Positions 34,430-46,879 of a DNA stretch of 64,000 nt are shown one piece after another. Below the pieces are notes generated by a model that did no database searches, was not told the DNA's origin, and saw only the letters and a program-made list of their open reading frames with translations. Each line of letters opens with the position of its first letter. Position 1 is the first letter of the stretch. The DNA lies in contig JBLDXI010000020.1 of NCBI GenBank assembly GCA_047495785.1, positions 558,001 through 622,000 of the forward strand, given 5' to 3'. The stretch comes from Lepidodermella squamata. Taxonomy: Eukaryota > Gastrotricha. Position numbers and translations under genes: made by a program.

Positions 34430-37400
34430 TCAAAAGTTTTGAGAAGTCGACACAGGTTTCGTGTTTCCGGATGTCGTGTACTTGAGGACGAGTTGGCGAA
34501 TTTTATCTCGCCTGTTGTCCGCTATCGCATCAGTTGTGCGCGCAAAAAAGTCATGCAATTTGGCACGTTCATCGTTAATTGTTGTCAATTTCAGAGGCGG
34601 AAAATAGCCGACCGGTTGTCGCGTCTGCGAAGGCGTTCCGCCAAATTCGACTTTAATCTTGTCCGTAGTTATGCGGTTCGGCAACTTGCAAATCTCGCGG
34701 TTAGTTATCGTCGGCGCTAATTTGTTGAAGGATTTGACTTGATCGTTCATTACACGATTAGCCTCTTTCAGCTGTTCATTCGACTCTCGTATAGCCCCCG
34801 CAATTTTGTTAGCCAAATCGATTTTCGAATCAAGCTCAGACTTATCAAGCTGATTATTTTTTGAGTGAAATATTGGCTCAACCGCTATAATCCGTTTCGC
34901 TCGGGCTTTTTCATTCTTGCTGCTATCATTTGAGCCCATAGTAGGGCCTTGAGCTACTATGTAGTTCATCGAGGGTAGCAAAGTGCCGTTTCCAAGCGTT
35001 TTAACTTCCTCCGGGGTTTCGATACGACCGTCCAGAGGGACGAACTTCGTGAGTATTTCATTCGGCGTGCTGTAGCACAGAACTACGCATAATTTGAAAA
35101 CGATGTCTAGCCGTTTGCAGTTCTCCTGAGAGTTACGAAATATAACAGAATTTCGAACTGAAAAAAACCCGATCAGGTATAAAAAGCTTCGAAGCCTAGG
35201 ATTGTCAAACAGCTTCGACGCCGTTTTATCGCTGAGCTCAACCGAAAAACTCGTATGTTTGACGAGGGCGAAAAAATTGACGATATCAAATGCTTGATCG
35301 ACCGTTGCATTGTTTAACACATCGACAGCAGCGTCACATAACACAGAATCGCAGAAGAAAAGCTCGCCCAGGACATCGAGAAGCATGATAACTTTATCCA
35401 GAGTTCGTTCGGAATTCTGCAAAGGAGACACCAATAGCTTGAGTTCGTTGTCGAGATTCACAATGTGATAACCAAGCCATTTAAGAAATAACTGAAGCTC
35501 GACAGTTTGCGGCAAGCGGCTCATTTCGTTAAGGTCAGGGGGTGACAGGATAATTAATCTAACCCGTTCGAGTTCTTCGAGGGAAGGGCAATTTTTCGCG
35601 AGCCAGCAGACCAGATGCTTGATTTTTTCAAACCACTTCAAGTTCGCGGCAGTGGAGCTATCTTTACAACTTTCCCCGAAAACCTCAGTTTCCGTTACTT
35701 TATCATGAGCAGTTTTGACGGTTTTCATAGTTTTTTGCAACTCCTGGTCCAGCATGTTGTGGGCAAGTCTCTTCAGATCTAGCAATGAGTTAACTCCAAT
35801 AACAGAGCAAAAACCGCTCGTCATGTCATCATTAGCCAGTGCTGCCGTATCAACAACACCATTTAGCGTTCGTTTCGAGTACAGCTTCGAGAACCCGTCT
35901 AACAGCTGCTTATCAGTTAATCCGAGCTTGGGAAATACAACGGCATGAGCGCCTGCGAGTAGGAAAGCGGCAGGCAAAACGTAAACACTGTTGCCGATAT
36001 GGTTTCGCGATAATTCCAAGGACTCAATTAGTTCTAGCGCCGAGTGGCATGCACTAATGGAAACTACTTTTGTTCGGCTCATCGATAAACAAGCGATTTC
36101 ACTCGGCGTTAGCTTCGCACCGGAGACGTTATTGGGCGAGAAACTATTTGTGTTTGAAACCAACACATCCTCTGGGAATGAAAAGGCAACCACTCCATCA
36201 ATATATGAAACAAATGTCGCGAGATGAACCAATGCAAAACCATTGCTCCCATGCATGAACGCGGTTTTGTCGCATTGCTCACCCAGGTAGAAGTAAGGAG
36301 AGTGAAGGTACTTAGCAAGCTGAATCACTTCCTTCTGACTTTCTTTCAACACGTGAGGATGCCATTCAGTTCCTTGAACAGCGATTTTCGCCCCGATAGC
36401 GAAAGCGGGATTACCGAAAAGTACAGCTTTATTTGGCACAAATTTATCGTTCGCCGAAGCGAGAGCATACATCGATGATGTGCAAACATCTGCACCTGAA
36501 GAGCTCTTTGTCGTCAACGTACTAATCGTATGAGCCCCACATGCAAGCTTAGCACTTTGAGGTCGCAGCAGAGGTCGCGATCCTCGCTCATCCAACGAGC
36601 GTCTAAGCTTGGCAAGCTCTGCTCTTTCTGTTTCCTCCTTGTTACTTCGCTGAGCTTCAAAAAACAGGTACATTCCGCCCAATTTGGACGTGAGTAGAGT
36701 TTTCCGATGCTCTTCCTCGTGAGCAAGGGTTGCCAATTGATTTTCAAGGCTCAACTCGAGAAAGACTAGAGAGGGTAATGAGAAAACGTTTCTCGGAGAG
36801 GGAGGCGGATCGGGTAGCATAGTTCGAACCCATCTATTTACCAAATCATCAAAGTAACCCGCCATCGCCAGTAACTGCCCATCGGGGAAAATGAAAACTT
36901 TATCAGTATTTCTCCATAACGATAACGAAAGCCTTGAGAATAGCAAATGGGCAATCTCTGATATTAAGTCGTCATCAGAGGAGTCGTTCTGAGACGAAGT
37001 AAGTGTCGCGAGTGGAATTGATGACTGGAACTTGGAAGGCAGAAGGCGCCGCTCAGACGTGTAGCTATTAGCCTGCTTATTGTGGATGAATTTCCGCACC
37101 AATTCAGTTAGAGACTTGCCGGTTTTCGACGACGTGGTGGGGATTTTTATGAAGCTATTGTAGCCACGACCAGGGCGAAAAGCCCATATGCACAAGGCTC
37201 TCGTTGAATCTTTTCCAATGTCGGCAAAATACAGGAATAATGAACTATCATCGTATTTTTCAATGACGCTTTCAATCCAGTTGTAGCTCACAGGTCGTGA
37301 TAATTTGTTCAAAAATCGACGATTCGGAACTTTGGCAAGAAGGATAGTGTTGCGAGCCCATTCGATAGTCTCAATTGCAAATTTCGGATCGCTTAAGGCA

Positions 37401-38733
37401 CACTCCAGTTCCAAGTAGATCCTGCAACTTCTATTTACAAGGCTCAGTAAAGTTTCAGGAACTTTTTGGAAAGACTCAACAGTCGAGTATATCTTCTGGA
37501 TGTTGTTAGATAGTATTTGCTGAGTACACTTCAGACCATGCTCCATTTGCGTAAAATTTGGGTGAGAATGGTATATATTCATGGAAAGTTCCCATATATC
37601 CATAACATCGACCTCTTCCTCTGCATTTTTTGCTGCTACAGACAATTTGGCCGCACTTTTCAAATACTGACAGCATTCAGACCTTGCGATGTCGTCGTTA
37701 AGATCGTTGAGATGAAACAAACAAGTGGCCATGAGGAAGTAAATTTTCGCCATGGTTACTTTATTGGAATGAACATTTTTCTCACTTCTTGCGATATGCT
37801 CGGCTTCTTTGAGAATACTCAGTGCTTCTCCATACTTTACCTCAAGCATTCGAACCTCCGCTGTGAGATAATGATGTGTCAAGTAGAATTAAAGAAACGG
37901 GAAAAGAATTACCTGCTGATATTTTTGTAGCGACATATTGCGCCACATCCACGTCCTTGGATACGCATGCTATAGCAACCGCTTGGTCGGCAAACACAGC
38001 GGCGCTAGTTGAGGTTTTGATTTTCAAAGCTATGTGGGATTTCGTTAAGAAGGCAGCGATGCGCTCTTTAGCATGAATATGAGTGTCTCTCGTTAGCAAC
38101 AAGACTCTGTCGCACAGCTTTTCCAGCTCTCCAAGGTGTACAGCATTGCTTTTCGAGTAGCAATTAATCAGGGTCAGCAATATGCTCACTTCATCTTGAA
38201 TTCTTCATTTTAACATACTTCACGATGAAATTTAAATTAAATACCTGATTTTGAGCGAAAATCGAACCCTGTCAGCTTTTGGTGAACAAGGCGACATAAA
38301 TTGGTAGCGCACTCCACCTCTTCCAACTTGATGTAAGAAATTATCAAAATTTTGGCAGCTTCGAAAAACTCCTAATTAATAAGGGTTATATAGTATTCTG
38401 CATCATGCAAGTAATTATAACATGTCGTACCTCGTCAGCTGAAGCTCCGTCCCATATGAATTTCTCAAGCAACGGTATCACGTGTTTGTGAAGATTTAAT
38501 GCGAAGTAAATAAAAGCTAACTGACGTGTGCATTTTTCGTTGACAAAGTGAGCCTCCGAAGCATCCCAGTCAGAAAAGCTTGGCTTGGCTTGAAGGACTT
38601 CCTTGATTATTTCGAGATATCGACACGCCTTTATATTGTTTCCTTCGGCAATAAGCTTATCAGCCGCCACTTTCAACGTTTTCAAATCTTGAAAGCTCTC
38701 GATTGCAGATATATTATGCAATGCTTCAGCCAT
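34430..38733 (-). CDS. TPR-type helical repeats plus CHAT domain protein (TTC28-like)
   Basis: Four exons (38431-38733, 38245-38371, 37913-38188, 34430-37860) give 1378 residues. The N-terminal 500 residues are helical pairs with TPR-like spacing. A CHAT (caspase-like) domain lies around residues 500-900: VFIFPDGQLLAMAGYFDDL, KAVLFGNPAF, the candidate catalytic His in VHLATFVSYIDG, the candidate catalytic Cys in VVSISACHSA, and VLPAAFLLAGAHAVVFPKLGL. In metazoa this TPR-then-CHAT order with a long C-terminal extension is seen in TTC28, a midbody-associated protein. The usual glycine after the CHAT histidine motif is changed (ATFV instead of ATHG). Separase was considered and dropped because the PAAFLLAGA signature is CHAT-type. 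Whether it cleaves proteins is unknown. Confidence 0.75.
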
Positions 38734-40303
38734 CGCAAAATAAATAAATTAAAAATAAATAATCTATCAACATTTCAGAGTATAATATCTCACGAAGGAA
38801 CAAGTAACTCTCAGGTGAGTCATGATGATCATATTGTTATTTGTTAGCCATAGTTAATAGAAGAAATATAAGTGATCACTCTTAGTCATTTGGAGTAAGT
38901 GATAAATAATTACTAGCTCATTCGTTTTCTATCGAAGCTAATTTTGATGAGAAAGATGGAGTGACTCGAAGAGAGACTGGCTTTAAATGGGATAAAGTTG
39001 AACCAACATCTTTGTTCAGAAGATAGACATTAAGCTTTCCGCAAGATGGTGGTGAATGTCGGATTCACTAAAGCAGCAGCCTTCAATTTGATATTTATTT
39101 CGTACCATTTTTAATACTTCTTAGCGGTGAAGAACAGCTCTTACTCACAGTTATTACTAGTACTTCAGTCTCTACCATAGGTACACATGTTATTATTGAA
39201 AGATTTCTCAGGGCCCATCGATAAGGCATTTTAAAGTCTGAATATCGCTATGAAGTGCTCAACAATGCGATTACGTTGTTTGACAGAATCACCAATCATC
39301 TAATTTGAGTCAATAAAAGTTGAACCTATAGCCTTGAAAGTTGTAGCAGCCAAGCAATATCCGAATGAAATACTCTGAACCCTTCAAACCCCTCCCTTTG
39401 CTTTGTGAGAACCGATCAGCTGACCGACTTCAAGTTTTGAGCAGCGCTGAGCAGCCCCAGATTGGCGCGCGGGAGTACGTTGCTATGGCAACGTAAATCC
39501 ACAAACACTAAATAAAATTTAGTTTTAAAGGCTTTAATATAAAATCATTAATATTTTATGAGGAATTTATGAGATTCCGTTCGAAAGGCGGCGCTTGTGA
39601 TCCCGTGATATGTTGGCCCGCATCGGCTGCGCGACGATCGCGACATTTTTTATGCCTTACGGTTTCATGCAACGGGAAACGGGACGAGGAGAAATTGTAC
39701 ATTTTTGACCGTGTTCTTCACTTGGGACATTGGTGGCTGGGAACGCGGCGCCGGCTTAGTCACGGTAACCCTTAACCTGCCCTTTGCCCTGGGAGTACTA
39801 TTGGCTGGTATCGCTCCAAAAGCGCGGTTGTGTTTGTGATGTAATTCGACTTGGATTTTGAGCTTATGACGAGGATGCGTAGGGCTGAGTGTCTTACACA
39901 TCTAAATCGATGGTGCTTTTATCCTCAGTTGGAGCTACTTAGTAGCTTTCAGAACGAGAAGTGCCGTGCCAGCTGTGCATGCTTAATTTTAGGTTGTCTA
40001 GGCGGATGGCGGATTAGCCATACGCCGATCTTATTGTTTTGCTGTTTACTGTTTATTCGTTTGCAGTGCAAGTTTAGCCGTTATCCCAACCTGATCAAAA
40101 CTGTTTATTGCAGAAAGCACCCGTGAAAACACTACTAATTACTAATGATGAACGGGATACGGGATGCACATCAGCCTCAGGCCCAATAATATTAACTTGA
40201 ATAATCAAAAATGATCGAATTCACTGCTGAGCCGGGAATTAATTAATTCGGATCTTGTTTTGTACAGTTCTTAGGCTCATTTGTTCATTATTGTGATTTT
40301 CCA
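38734..40303. other. Divergent spacer between TTC28-like and CCDC112 genes
   Basis: 1.6 kb with both promoters. It contains the X-box at 39479-39492. No coding exon supported; several short frames at 39569-40126 have no family match. Confidence 0.5.
39479..39492. promoter_or_regulatory. X-box (RFX transcription factor site)
   Basis: The 14-mer GTTGCTATGGCAAC reads GTTGCCATAGCAAC on the other strand, a full match to the RFX X-box consensus GTTRCCATRGYAAC. RFX factors switch on ciliary genes. The site stands in the divergent spacer 812 bases upstream of CCDC112, a gene tied to cilium assembly, and about 750 bases from the TTC28-like start. Confidence 0.65.
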
Positions 40304-41998
40304 ATGAGCACCGCGATTCCTGAAGATCTCGTCAAAGAGCTGAAAAAGCTTCGGCTGACGTGAGTTCTTTTGACTGCCAATTGTTAGCATAAATACATTT
40401 TTCTTTACTCAATATAGGCAGGACACGCTGGAAAAGGAGTTGATAAACGACTGCTTGTTGAAAAAGGGCACCGTCATTAATGAGCTCAAAGATGTGGAAA
40501 GCTGCTTTCGGAAAGAAGCGGACGATATAATTCAAGAAAGTAAGAAAATCACACTTCCACTGTGTATTTAATATTAAAGCTTATGTGGCAGAGGCGAAAC
40601 TTGGTTCCAAGTTATCGAAAATTCGCGGTTCGATTTCCTATTTTTGTTCTGCTGCGGAAGAGGCGAGAGACCCTCGCAATAGTAAGACGGCAATATTAGT
40701 TGCAATTGAACCTAATAATATTGGCATATTTTTAGAGAAAGCCACTGTCATTATTGATACAGTCAAAAGGGCCATGGAAGAAGTTGAGTCTCTCATTTCG
40801 TCTTTCAAGGAGGCCCAAGCATCTAAATTCAGTGATTTGGCGGCAGAAGAAAATTTTTTAGACCAAGAGATCGTTTCGTTTGATCGAAAGTTAGCCCTGT
40901 GGAATCGCCCTGGGGCCAACAATGATGCTGATTATAAAGCTGCAAAACCTTCCAAGCCGATTTCAACTGACAGAGATATAACGAAAGATTTGCCTCCAGA
41001 GGTAGCCCAATTCCATCTCTTTGAAGATGAAAATGGCGGGCCGAGAGGAGGATGGGACAGTGAAGACCATGAAATCTTTATGAAAAACTGGAGCTCTTCT
41101 AAAGCAGACCCAGATCTCGTTGATATTTTTATTACTGCGCTACCTACTCGGACCGAACGGGAAATTTCAGATCACATTACTTGGTATCGGCGCTATCTAG
41201 AATTGATGGCAGTGAAAAAGGAAGCCATTGCTCGATGGAAAGAGGAAAAAAAGCTTCAACAAAAAGAGAAGCTCGAATCTGGCAAAACTAGAGATCGCGA
41301 GTTATTGGAGAAAGAAGCAGCTGAAAGAGCAGCTGCCGAGGAACAATTGGAAAACGAACGATTGAGACGCAAGCAGCAGTTGAACGCGTGGAAAGTTGAG
41401 CGCGAGCTTCAAAGGCTTCAGGAAGAGGAGAGAAAAGCGCGCGAAGAAATGGAGAAGGAGATAAAGGCAGAACGTGATCGATCACGCCACTTGGAACTAA
41501 AGGAGAGATTGCTGCGTATTCAAGAAGAAAAAGTGCGTCAACGCCAGCTCGAAAAGCAAATTGCCGAGGAGGAGAAGCGATTGGAGGAATTATCTCGCAA
41601 AGCTCGAGTCGAGGCTAACAAACCAAAAGTAGAGCTTCGGGTAAAATGGTTAAAAATTGAATGTATAAATTATGCTAAGATGAAATCATAGAATGCTATT
41701 CTTATGGAAGAAAAGTTGGAGCGAGAACGCATCCGCGAAGCTGAAAAAATCGAACGGCAGTTAAGGTTAAAGATGGCTGCCGAAAAGTTGAAACCTTCCG
41801 TGCCGAGCGATCCTTACCGCGTTTTACGGCCTACGAAAGGATGGGAGCATCGAGTTCGGTCTGCAGAACCTTCCGTGAATCGCAACGTTCCTCCGAGCGT
41901 CGTTCATATTCCACACAGGTTTGCAATCAATTTTAAGGTTTTTTTATACTTCAATCGGTTTAATTTTTTGAAGGGCTGTTCCATCGTGGCGTCAATAG
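40304..41998 (+). CDS. CCDC112: CCDC112 homologue
   Basis: Coiled-coil protein; in vertebrates it localises to centriolar satellites and supports cilium formation. Five exons (40304-40359, 40418-40539, 40580-41640, 41692-41918, 41974-41998) give 496 residues. Matches to the CCDC112/CCDC148 family are GGWDSEDHEIFMKNW, then a conserved LPTRTEREISDHITWYRRYL, a long Glu/Lys/Arg coiled coil, PTKGWEHRV, and the very C terminus IPHRAVPSWRQ, encoded partly by the 25-base last exon. CCDC148 is the alternative, but the terminal RAVPSWRQ favours CCDC112. First gene of a compact plus-strand run with SRP9 and RRP8. Confidence 0.85.
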
Positions 41999-42171
41999 TG
42001 TTAATGGATCTCATTCCAACTGTTTTACTCAGGAAATATGTGATAATTGCAATGTTTTGTTCAGTCTTTTTTTAACCTTACACCTCGGTTAATTTTACGA
42101 ATTTTCGTAAAGAAAATACTCACTTTCTGAACTCATTTTTTTATCATATAGGCTGTTAATGTTATTGTAAG

Positions 42172-42408
42172 ATGTACTTACAATCATGGGAAGATTTTTC
42201 TAAAGCCGCTGAACAGCTCTACCAAAGTGAACCTGATCGTTGCCGCGTTTCTCTGAAATATCGCCACGCCGACGGAGTTTTGAAAGTGAAAGTCACCGAC
42301 GACTTTGTGTGTCTTCAGTACAAAACCGAACAGGCACAGGACCTTAAGAAAATCGAAAAACTTGTTGGCCAGCTTATGCGGCAGATGACCACGAAAGAAC
42401 AGCATTAA
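42172..42408 (+). CDS. SRP9: Signal recognition particle 9 kDa protein
   Basis: Binds the Alu domain of SRP RNA with SRP14 and causes elongation arrest. A single-exon frame of 78 residues, slightly shorter than the human 86. It aligns along its whole length: [62 protein letters not shown]. It starts 174 bases after CCDC112 stops. An acceptor-like site (tttttttatcatatag, ending 42151) lies 20 bases before the ATG. RRP8 begins 69 bases after its stop. Confidence 0.95.
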   Translation: MYLQSWEDFSKAAEQLYQSEPDRCRVSLKYRHADGVLKVKVTDDFVCLQYKTEQAQDLKKIEKLVGQLMRQMTTKEQH

Positions 42409-42476
42409 TAAGATATATTCGCACGATTAAACTATCAACCAAATTTATTGACTTGTTAGCTTCTCATCTTTAATAA

Positions 42477-43569
42477 ATGACCAAAACTAATACGAAACAG
42501 CGGCAACTCAAGCCTGCTATTCTTCAGAAGATCTTTTCGTTCAAGTCGCAGAGCGATGAAAACACTAGTAATAATACTGCTACTCATCAGTCATCGGCGC
42601 ATCTGGTGCAGTCGCCTAAAATCGAGCGGGTTGATGCCGGGAAACGCCGATTTGTGAAAAATCACGAGCGGACCGTTACTTCTGTCGCATCTCCATCGTC
42701 GAATGAAAACAAGATAGCCCGTCAAAACGTGAAGCAGAAACGCGAGTCCCAAGTGGAGAAAATGAGAAATCGACTTAATGTTGGACAGTTCAGGTAACTA
42801 TCATTTGCTAATCAGTTTTCTCATCTCTCACCTCTCGATTTAGATATTTAAGTGAGCAGCTTTACACTCAGACCAGTGACGAAGCGAGCGAGTTATTCAA
42901 AGAAAAGCCTGAGCTGTTTCATGCTTATCAACGCGGCTATGTTCGCCAGCAACGTCAGTGGCCTTCCAACCCTTTGGATGCAATTATTAGCGAAGTGCAA
43001 CAGGAGATCAAAAGTATCGATGATATCGGCGGTTCTAACTCCACCTTCACTATCGCCGATTTCGGTTGTGGCGAAGCCCGTTTAGCCAGAACCGTACTCG
43101 GAGCACTCAACGCCAACCCGTCTAACGTGAAAGTTACAATTCATTCATTCGATTTTGTCGCTGCTAACGAGCACGTGGTTGCATGTGATATGGCTCACTC
43201 GCCTCTGGAAAATAACACAGTAGATATCGCAATATTCTGCCTTTCCCTGATGGGTACCAATGTCCACGGTATGACTAAAAATATCAACATTCTGCTTAAA
43301 TCGAATTCTCAATTTATTTAGACTTCTTGATCGAGGCTAATCGTGTTTTAAAAAATGGCGGTCGATTGCGCATAGCTGAGGTACGCAGTCGCTTTGAAGC
43401 AATTGCCAAATTTGTCAAGAAACTGAAGAACTTCGGTTTCAAGCTCACTGAACTTCGCGGGAACGACGCTTCTTCTTTCTTCACGCATTTCACATTCGTT
43501 AAAGTATCCCCCGTGAAACGGACTGGAGGCCAAGTGAAGCTTGCTCCTTGCATTTACAAGAAGCGGTAG
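42477..43569 (+). CDS. RRP8: Ribosomal RNA-processing protein 8 (rRNA methyltransferase)
   Basis: Nucleolar SAM-dependent enzyme that makes m1A in large-subunit rRNA and also acts in silencing complexes. Three exons (42477-42793, 42844-43268, 43322-43569) give 329 residues. The N-terminal 100 residues are basic and disordered. The catalytic part shows FRYLSEQLYTQTSDEAS, YQRGYVRQQRQWPSNPLD, the SAM motif IADFGCGEARLA, FDFVAANEHVVACDM, CLSLMGTN, FLIEANRVLKNGGRL, IAEVRSRFE and the terminal LAPCIYKKR, all RRP8 signatures. An acceptor-like site (attgacttgttag, ending 42459) lies before the ATG. Confidence 0.95.
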
Positions 43570-44054
43570 TTGTGGCTCGACTTTTTTGTTGGTTTCGACG
43601 GGAGTGAATTACCTTGGTGCAAAAGCTATATCTTTGTCAAAGTGTTACGTTCATAATAAATGTTATACGGTCATTGGTGATGTGAAAAGACTTTTCAACT
43701 TATATGCTGACACTGAAAGACATTTATTTTATAAAATTCTTCGAACAAAATTAGGTTCCATCTTTCATCGAGGAGAAATTCCTGAAGAGCGCAAACTTAT
43801 TTACAAATCATAGGTATTGATTATTATCGTCTTGAATATGTAAGAGCGGCACAAGAATAGTTATGAATCAAGACGAAAATACAACACGCACTCAAACACA
43901 AAAAAGCAGGTCTTTGAAAATAACACAAACATTCAACACTCAACGCAAGGAGATTCTTCATCCCTGATATTCCAACAATACACGATGAGCCATGCGCGAA
44001 AGGCAAGTAAAAATATCGGTTCAGTTTTAGAAAAAAACGAAGGCCGATTTAAGG
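43570..44054. other. Convergent 3' spacer between RRP8 and the LRR receptor gene
   Basis: About 0.5 kb at a tail-to-tail junction. An AATAAA lies at 43656-43661 for RRP8. No gene seen. Confidence 0.5.
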
Positions 44055-46879
44055 CTATAAGGGCGCCGACTCGCAGTTGACAGGTCGACCCACGTCGTTC
44101 GATAAGGACACCTCAGCTTCCATCTCGTCGTTCTCTATGATCAACTCGTCCTCCGCTGACAGCGGCGAAAACTGGAACTGGTTTTGAAGCCGTTTGAAAC
44201 AGCTTCGACTGCAAGCTGAAGTGCGTGAATTTGAACTAGAGTTGTTCCGTACACCATTTAGCCGTTCATTCCCAGTGAATCGCTGCAAGATCTTAGTGAC
44301 GTTGCGCCGAATGGCGGCAACGTGTTTAACGCAACAGAAGTAATAGATCACGATAGAAACGATGATGAAAACCACGACGAATATTGCCGACATGGCGACG
44401 ACTAACAGCATCTGAACTCCCGAGGGAGCTTTCGTCGATGCTAGCAGGTCCTCAGGAGATGAGCACAATTCGAGGAAATGAATGTACTGATAAGCCCTGC
44501 CGTCGTCCGTGTGACATTCGATTTCCTCCGGTGCAACAAGTCGCGATCCCAAGTGATCGAAACCATCTCGAACATCTTCGTCACATTCGCAACTGAACGA
44601 GTTATTTGCTAGGTTTATCGAATCATTCGCGGTTAGCATCGGCAAATAAGCCATTCTGAACGGGAAATGAATGATGTGATTCGAATCTAGCCGGATATAT
44701 TCAGCCTTGGATAGATAGCGATAAACGCAATCGTCAATAGTGTCAATCAAGTTGTTTTGTAGATACAACTCGCGGACATCTCGAAGATAACTTTTGCAGC
44801 TGAGCGATTTGATGAAATTGCCCTCGAGGTGAACGAGTGATGTGTTCAGTGGCATCATCAACGGCATTTCATGTAAACAATCACATTCGGCACAGTCAGC
44901 TTTCCACTGGCCCGCTTTTTTGTCCAACGTGCAAAAACACTCGGCAGCACATCGAGCTGTGTCATCTGAACATTTCAACTGCCTCCTTTTGTCTTCGAGG
45001 GCCAGTTCGCGTAGTTGCACGTAAGAATCCGGCTTTTTGTTCCTTAGGGCTGTTGTAGCACCCGGAATCCGGCACTTCAAGTCTAAAAGTGCCTTTGACT
45101 GGTTGGCGACAACGTCGATTCTGTGTTCAGTTGAAACGTCATAGCTTTCTTGTAAATATTTCACTCGGCTCAGGAGGTCGCATGAGCAATCAAGAGGGTT
45201 CCCGGACAAGTTGTAGAACGAAACAACGCCCATGTGATGGAACGGCTTGACAACGAAGAGAGACATCAGTTGATGCGAGTCCAGCGCCCTAATCTTGTTG
45301 TCAGATATATCGACGGCGATGGATCGCTTTATCTCATTCGAAGCCCAGGTCGGTAAGAACGATTCGTCCCAAATTGTTCGGTCAATCAACGAAACTATGT
45401 CATCCATACCCGTATTAATTTGTCGCAGATTTGAAATCGAATTCTAAAATTTAAATAAAATTTACTCGAATATTCCGAAGTAACTCTTTTTAGCTTACGT
45501 TTCGAGCTATAACCGATATGTATGCGTTGAACTTGGTTGGAAGCACGCTGAGAGATTTCAATAGGTTGGAGCTCAAAAGAACAGTGATGATGTGTGAATG
45601 AGGTTCAATGCTGGGAATAACTTTCAGTCGATTGTTATTGAGATTCAAATACTGGAGCATTGGAAGGCGAGAAAAGTTCAACGCTCGAGAGGAAATCGTC
45701 ACGAGGTTATTGAAGCTCAGATCGAGCTTTGTGAGCACCGTCGAATTCGCGAATACCCGATCAGGGATCTTGGCTATTTCATTATGCGACAAGTCGAGTT
45801 CGCTGAGAGCCATGTGTGCACCGATAGGAAAATCGGGCAGTTCTGCGAGTTCATTGTAAGACAGATCGAGCACCGCTAAAGCGCCGACGTGAAAGAAGGT
45901 CGTATTTCGAATTTCCGCTATATTGTTATGGCTCAAATTTAATGCATGCATCTGGCCGTAAAAATCCTCCAAACTTCTAAGGCTGCAATTCGACAAATCA
46001 ACCACTGTTTTCATGTGATTGAACCGCAGATATTGCGGGGCAATATCAAGTCTATTATTGGAGAAATCGACGGAAATCGCATTTGGAAATGACGAATTCG
46101 GATCGGTTTTAATGTGAGCGATCTGATTGAACGACAAATTGATGTTGGAGAGTGATTGATTGACATTTCGATAGGTCAAGTCGAAAGAGCTCAGCGATGT
46201 ATTTTGGATAATTAACGTTTGAATACCACCAAATCGAATGAAATCGTAGATCGTGGTCGTTAGGCTCGAAATACTTGAATTTAACAGCACCAATTCCTTT
46301 AGCGAGTCAAAGCGATCCAAATTTGTAGTTGTATCTAACAGCTGTTTAAATACGAGCAATTAAAGTCATTAATAAAATTTGCTGAAAACACTGCCTTACC
46401 TCTTGGGAAATATTAATGAGCACAAGGCAAGTCGCCGAATGGCTAATTCGCTTCAGTGTCAATGTTAACACATGCAAATTAGGGCAGGAATGCGCATGTT
46501 GCCCGTCTGCATTGACTCCGACTGCAAAATTTCGAAATTCATTGAGCAAATGTAGCGGCAGCGTGTTTGGCAGCACACTTGTACACTCGGAGACGTTAAT
46601 GTAAGCGTAACGATTCGGCAAATTTCGAATATCGGCTGGTGTCGACACAATTTTCACATCTCCTGACCCGGACTGGTGGCAATTAATCGTCGGACTGAGG
46701 GAAAACATGCAGATCCACGCCTGGCCGGCCGACGAGCCGCAGTAATTCGCGACACCAGTGTACGTTTCCTGAGCAGCCGCCGCACATGTAAACAGGACAG
46801 CGAATAAACACAGGTTGACATCACGTGACCATCGCCGAGAATTCGGTCGAAATCGATCGCAGGTGCCAATAGTGAGCAT
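44055..46879 (-). CDS. Toll-like LRR receptor with no TIR domain
   Basis: Three exons (46400-46879, 45499-46341, 44055-45443) give 903 residues, all in phase. The start at 46879 is followed by a signal peptide (LCLFAVLFTCAAAAQ); an in-frame ATG further up is possible. About ten leucine-rich repeats follow (residues 170-450), for example LSFNNLVTISSRALNFSRLP. Next come an LRRCT cap (GNPLDCSCDLLSRVKYL), an LRRNT-like cap (CAAECFCTLDKKAGQWKADC), a second short LRR block and a second LRRCT (SFSCECDEDVRDGF). This LRR-LRRCT-LRRNT-LRR-LRRCT order is the multiple-cysteine-cluster plan of protostome Toll receptors. A transmembrane helix (LLVVAMSAIFVVVFIIVSIV) is followed by about 90 residues without any TIR motif, ending in a normal stop. 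An LRR adhesion protein is the alternative. Confidence 0.8.

Noticed and set aside
34430-38733. Separase
   Set aside because: A large helical protein with a caspase-like end first suggested separase, but the PAAFLLAGAHAVV and SACHSA signatures fit CHAT/TTC28 better.
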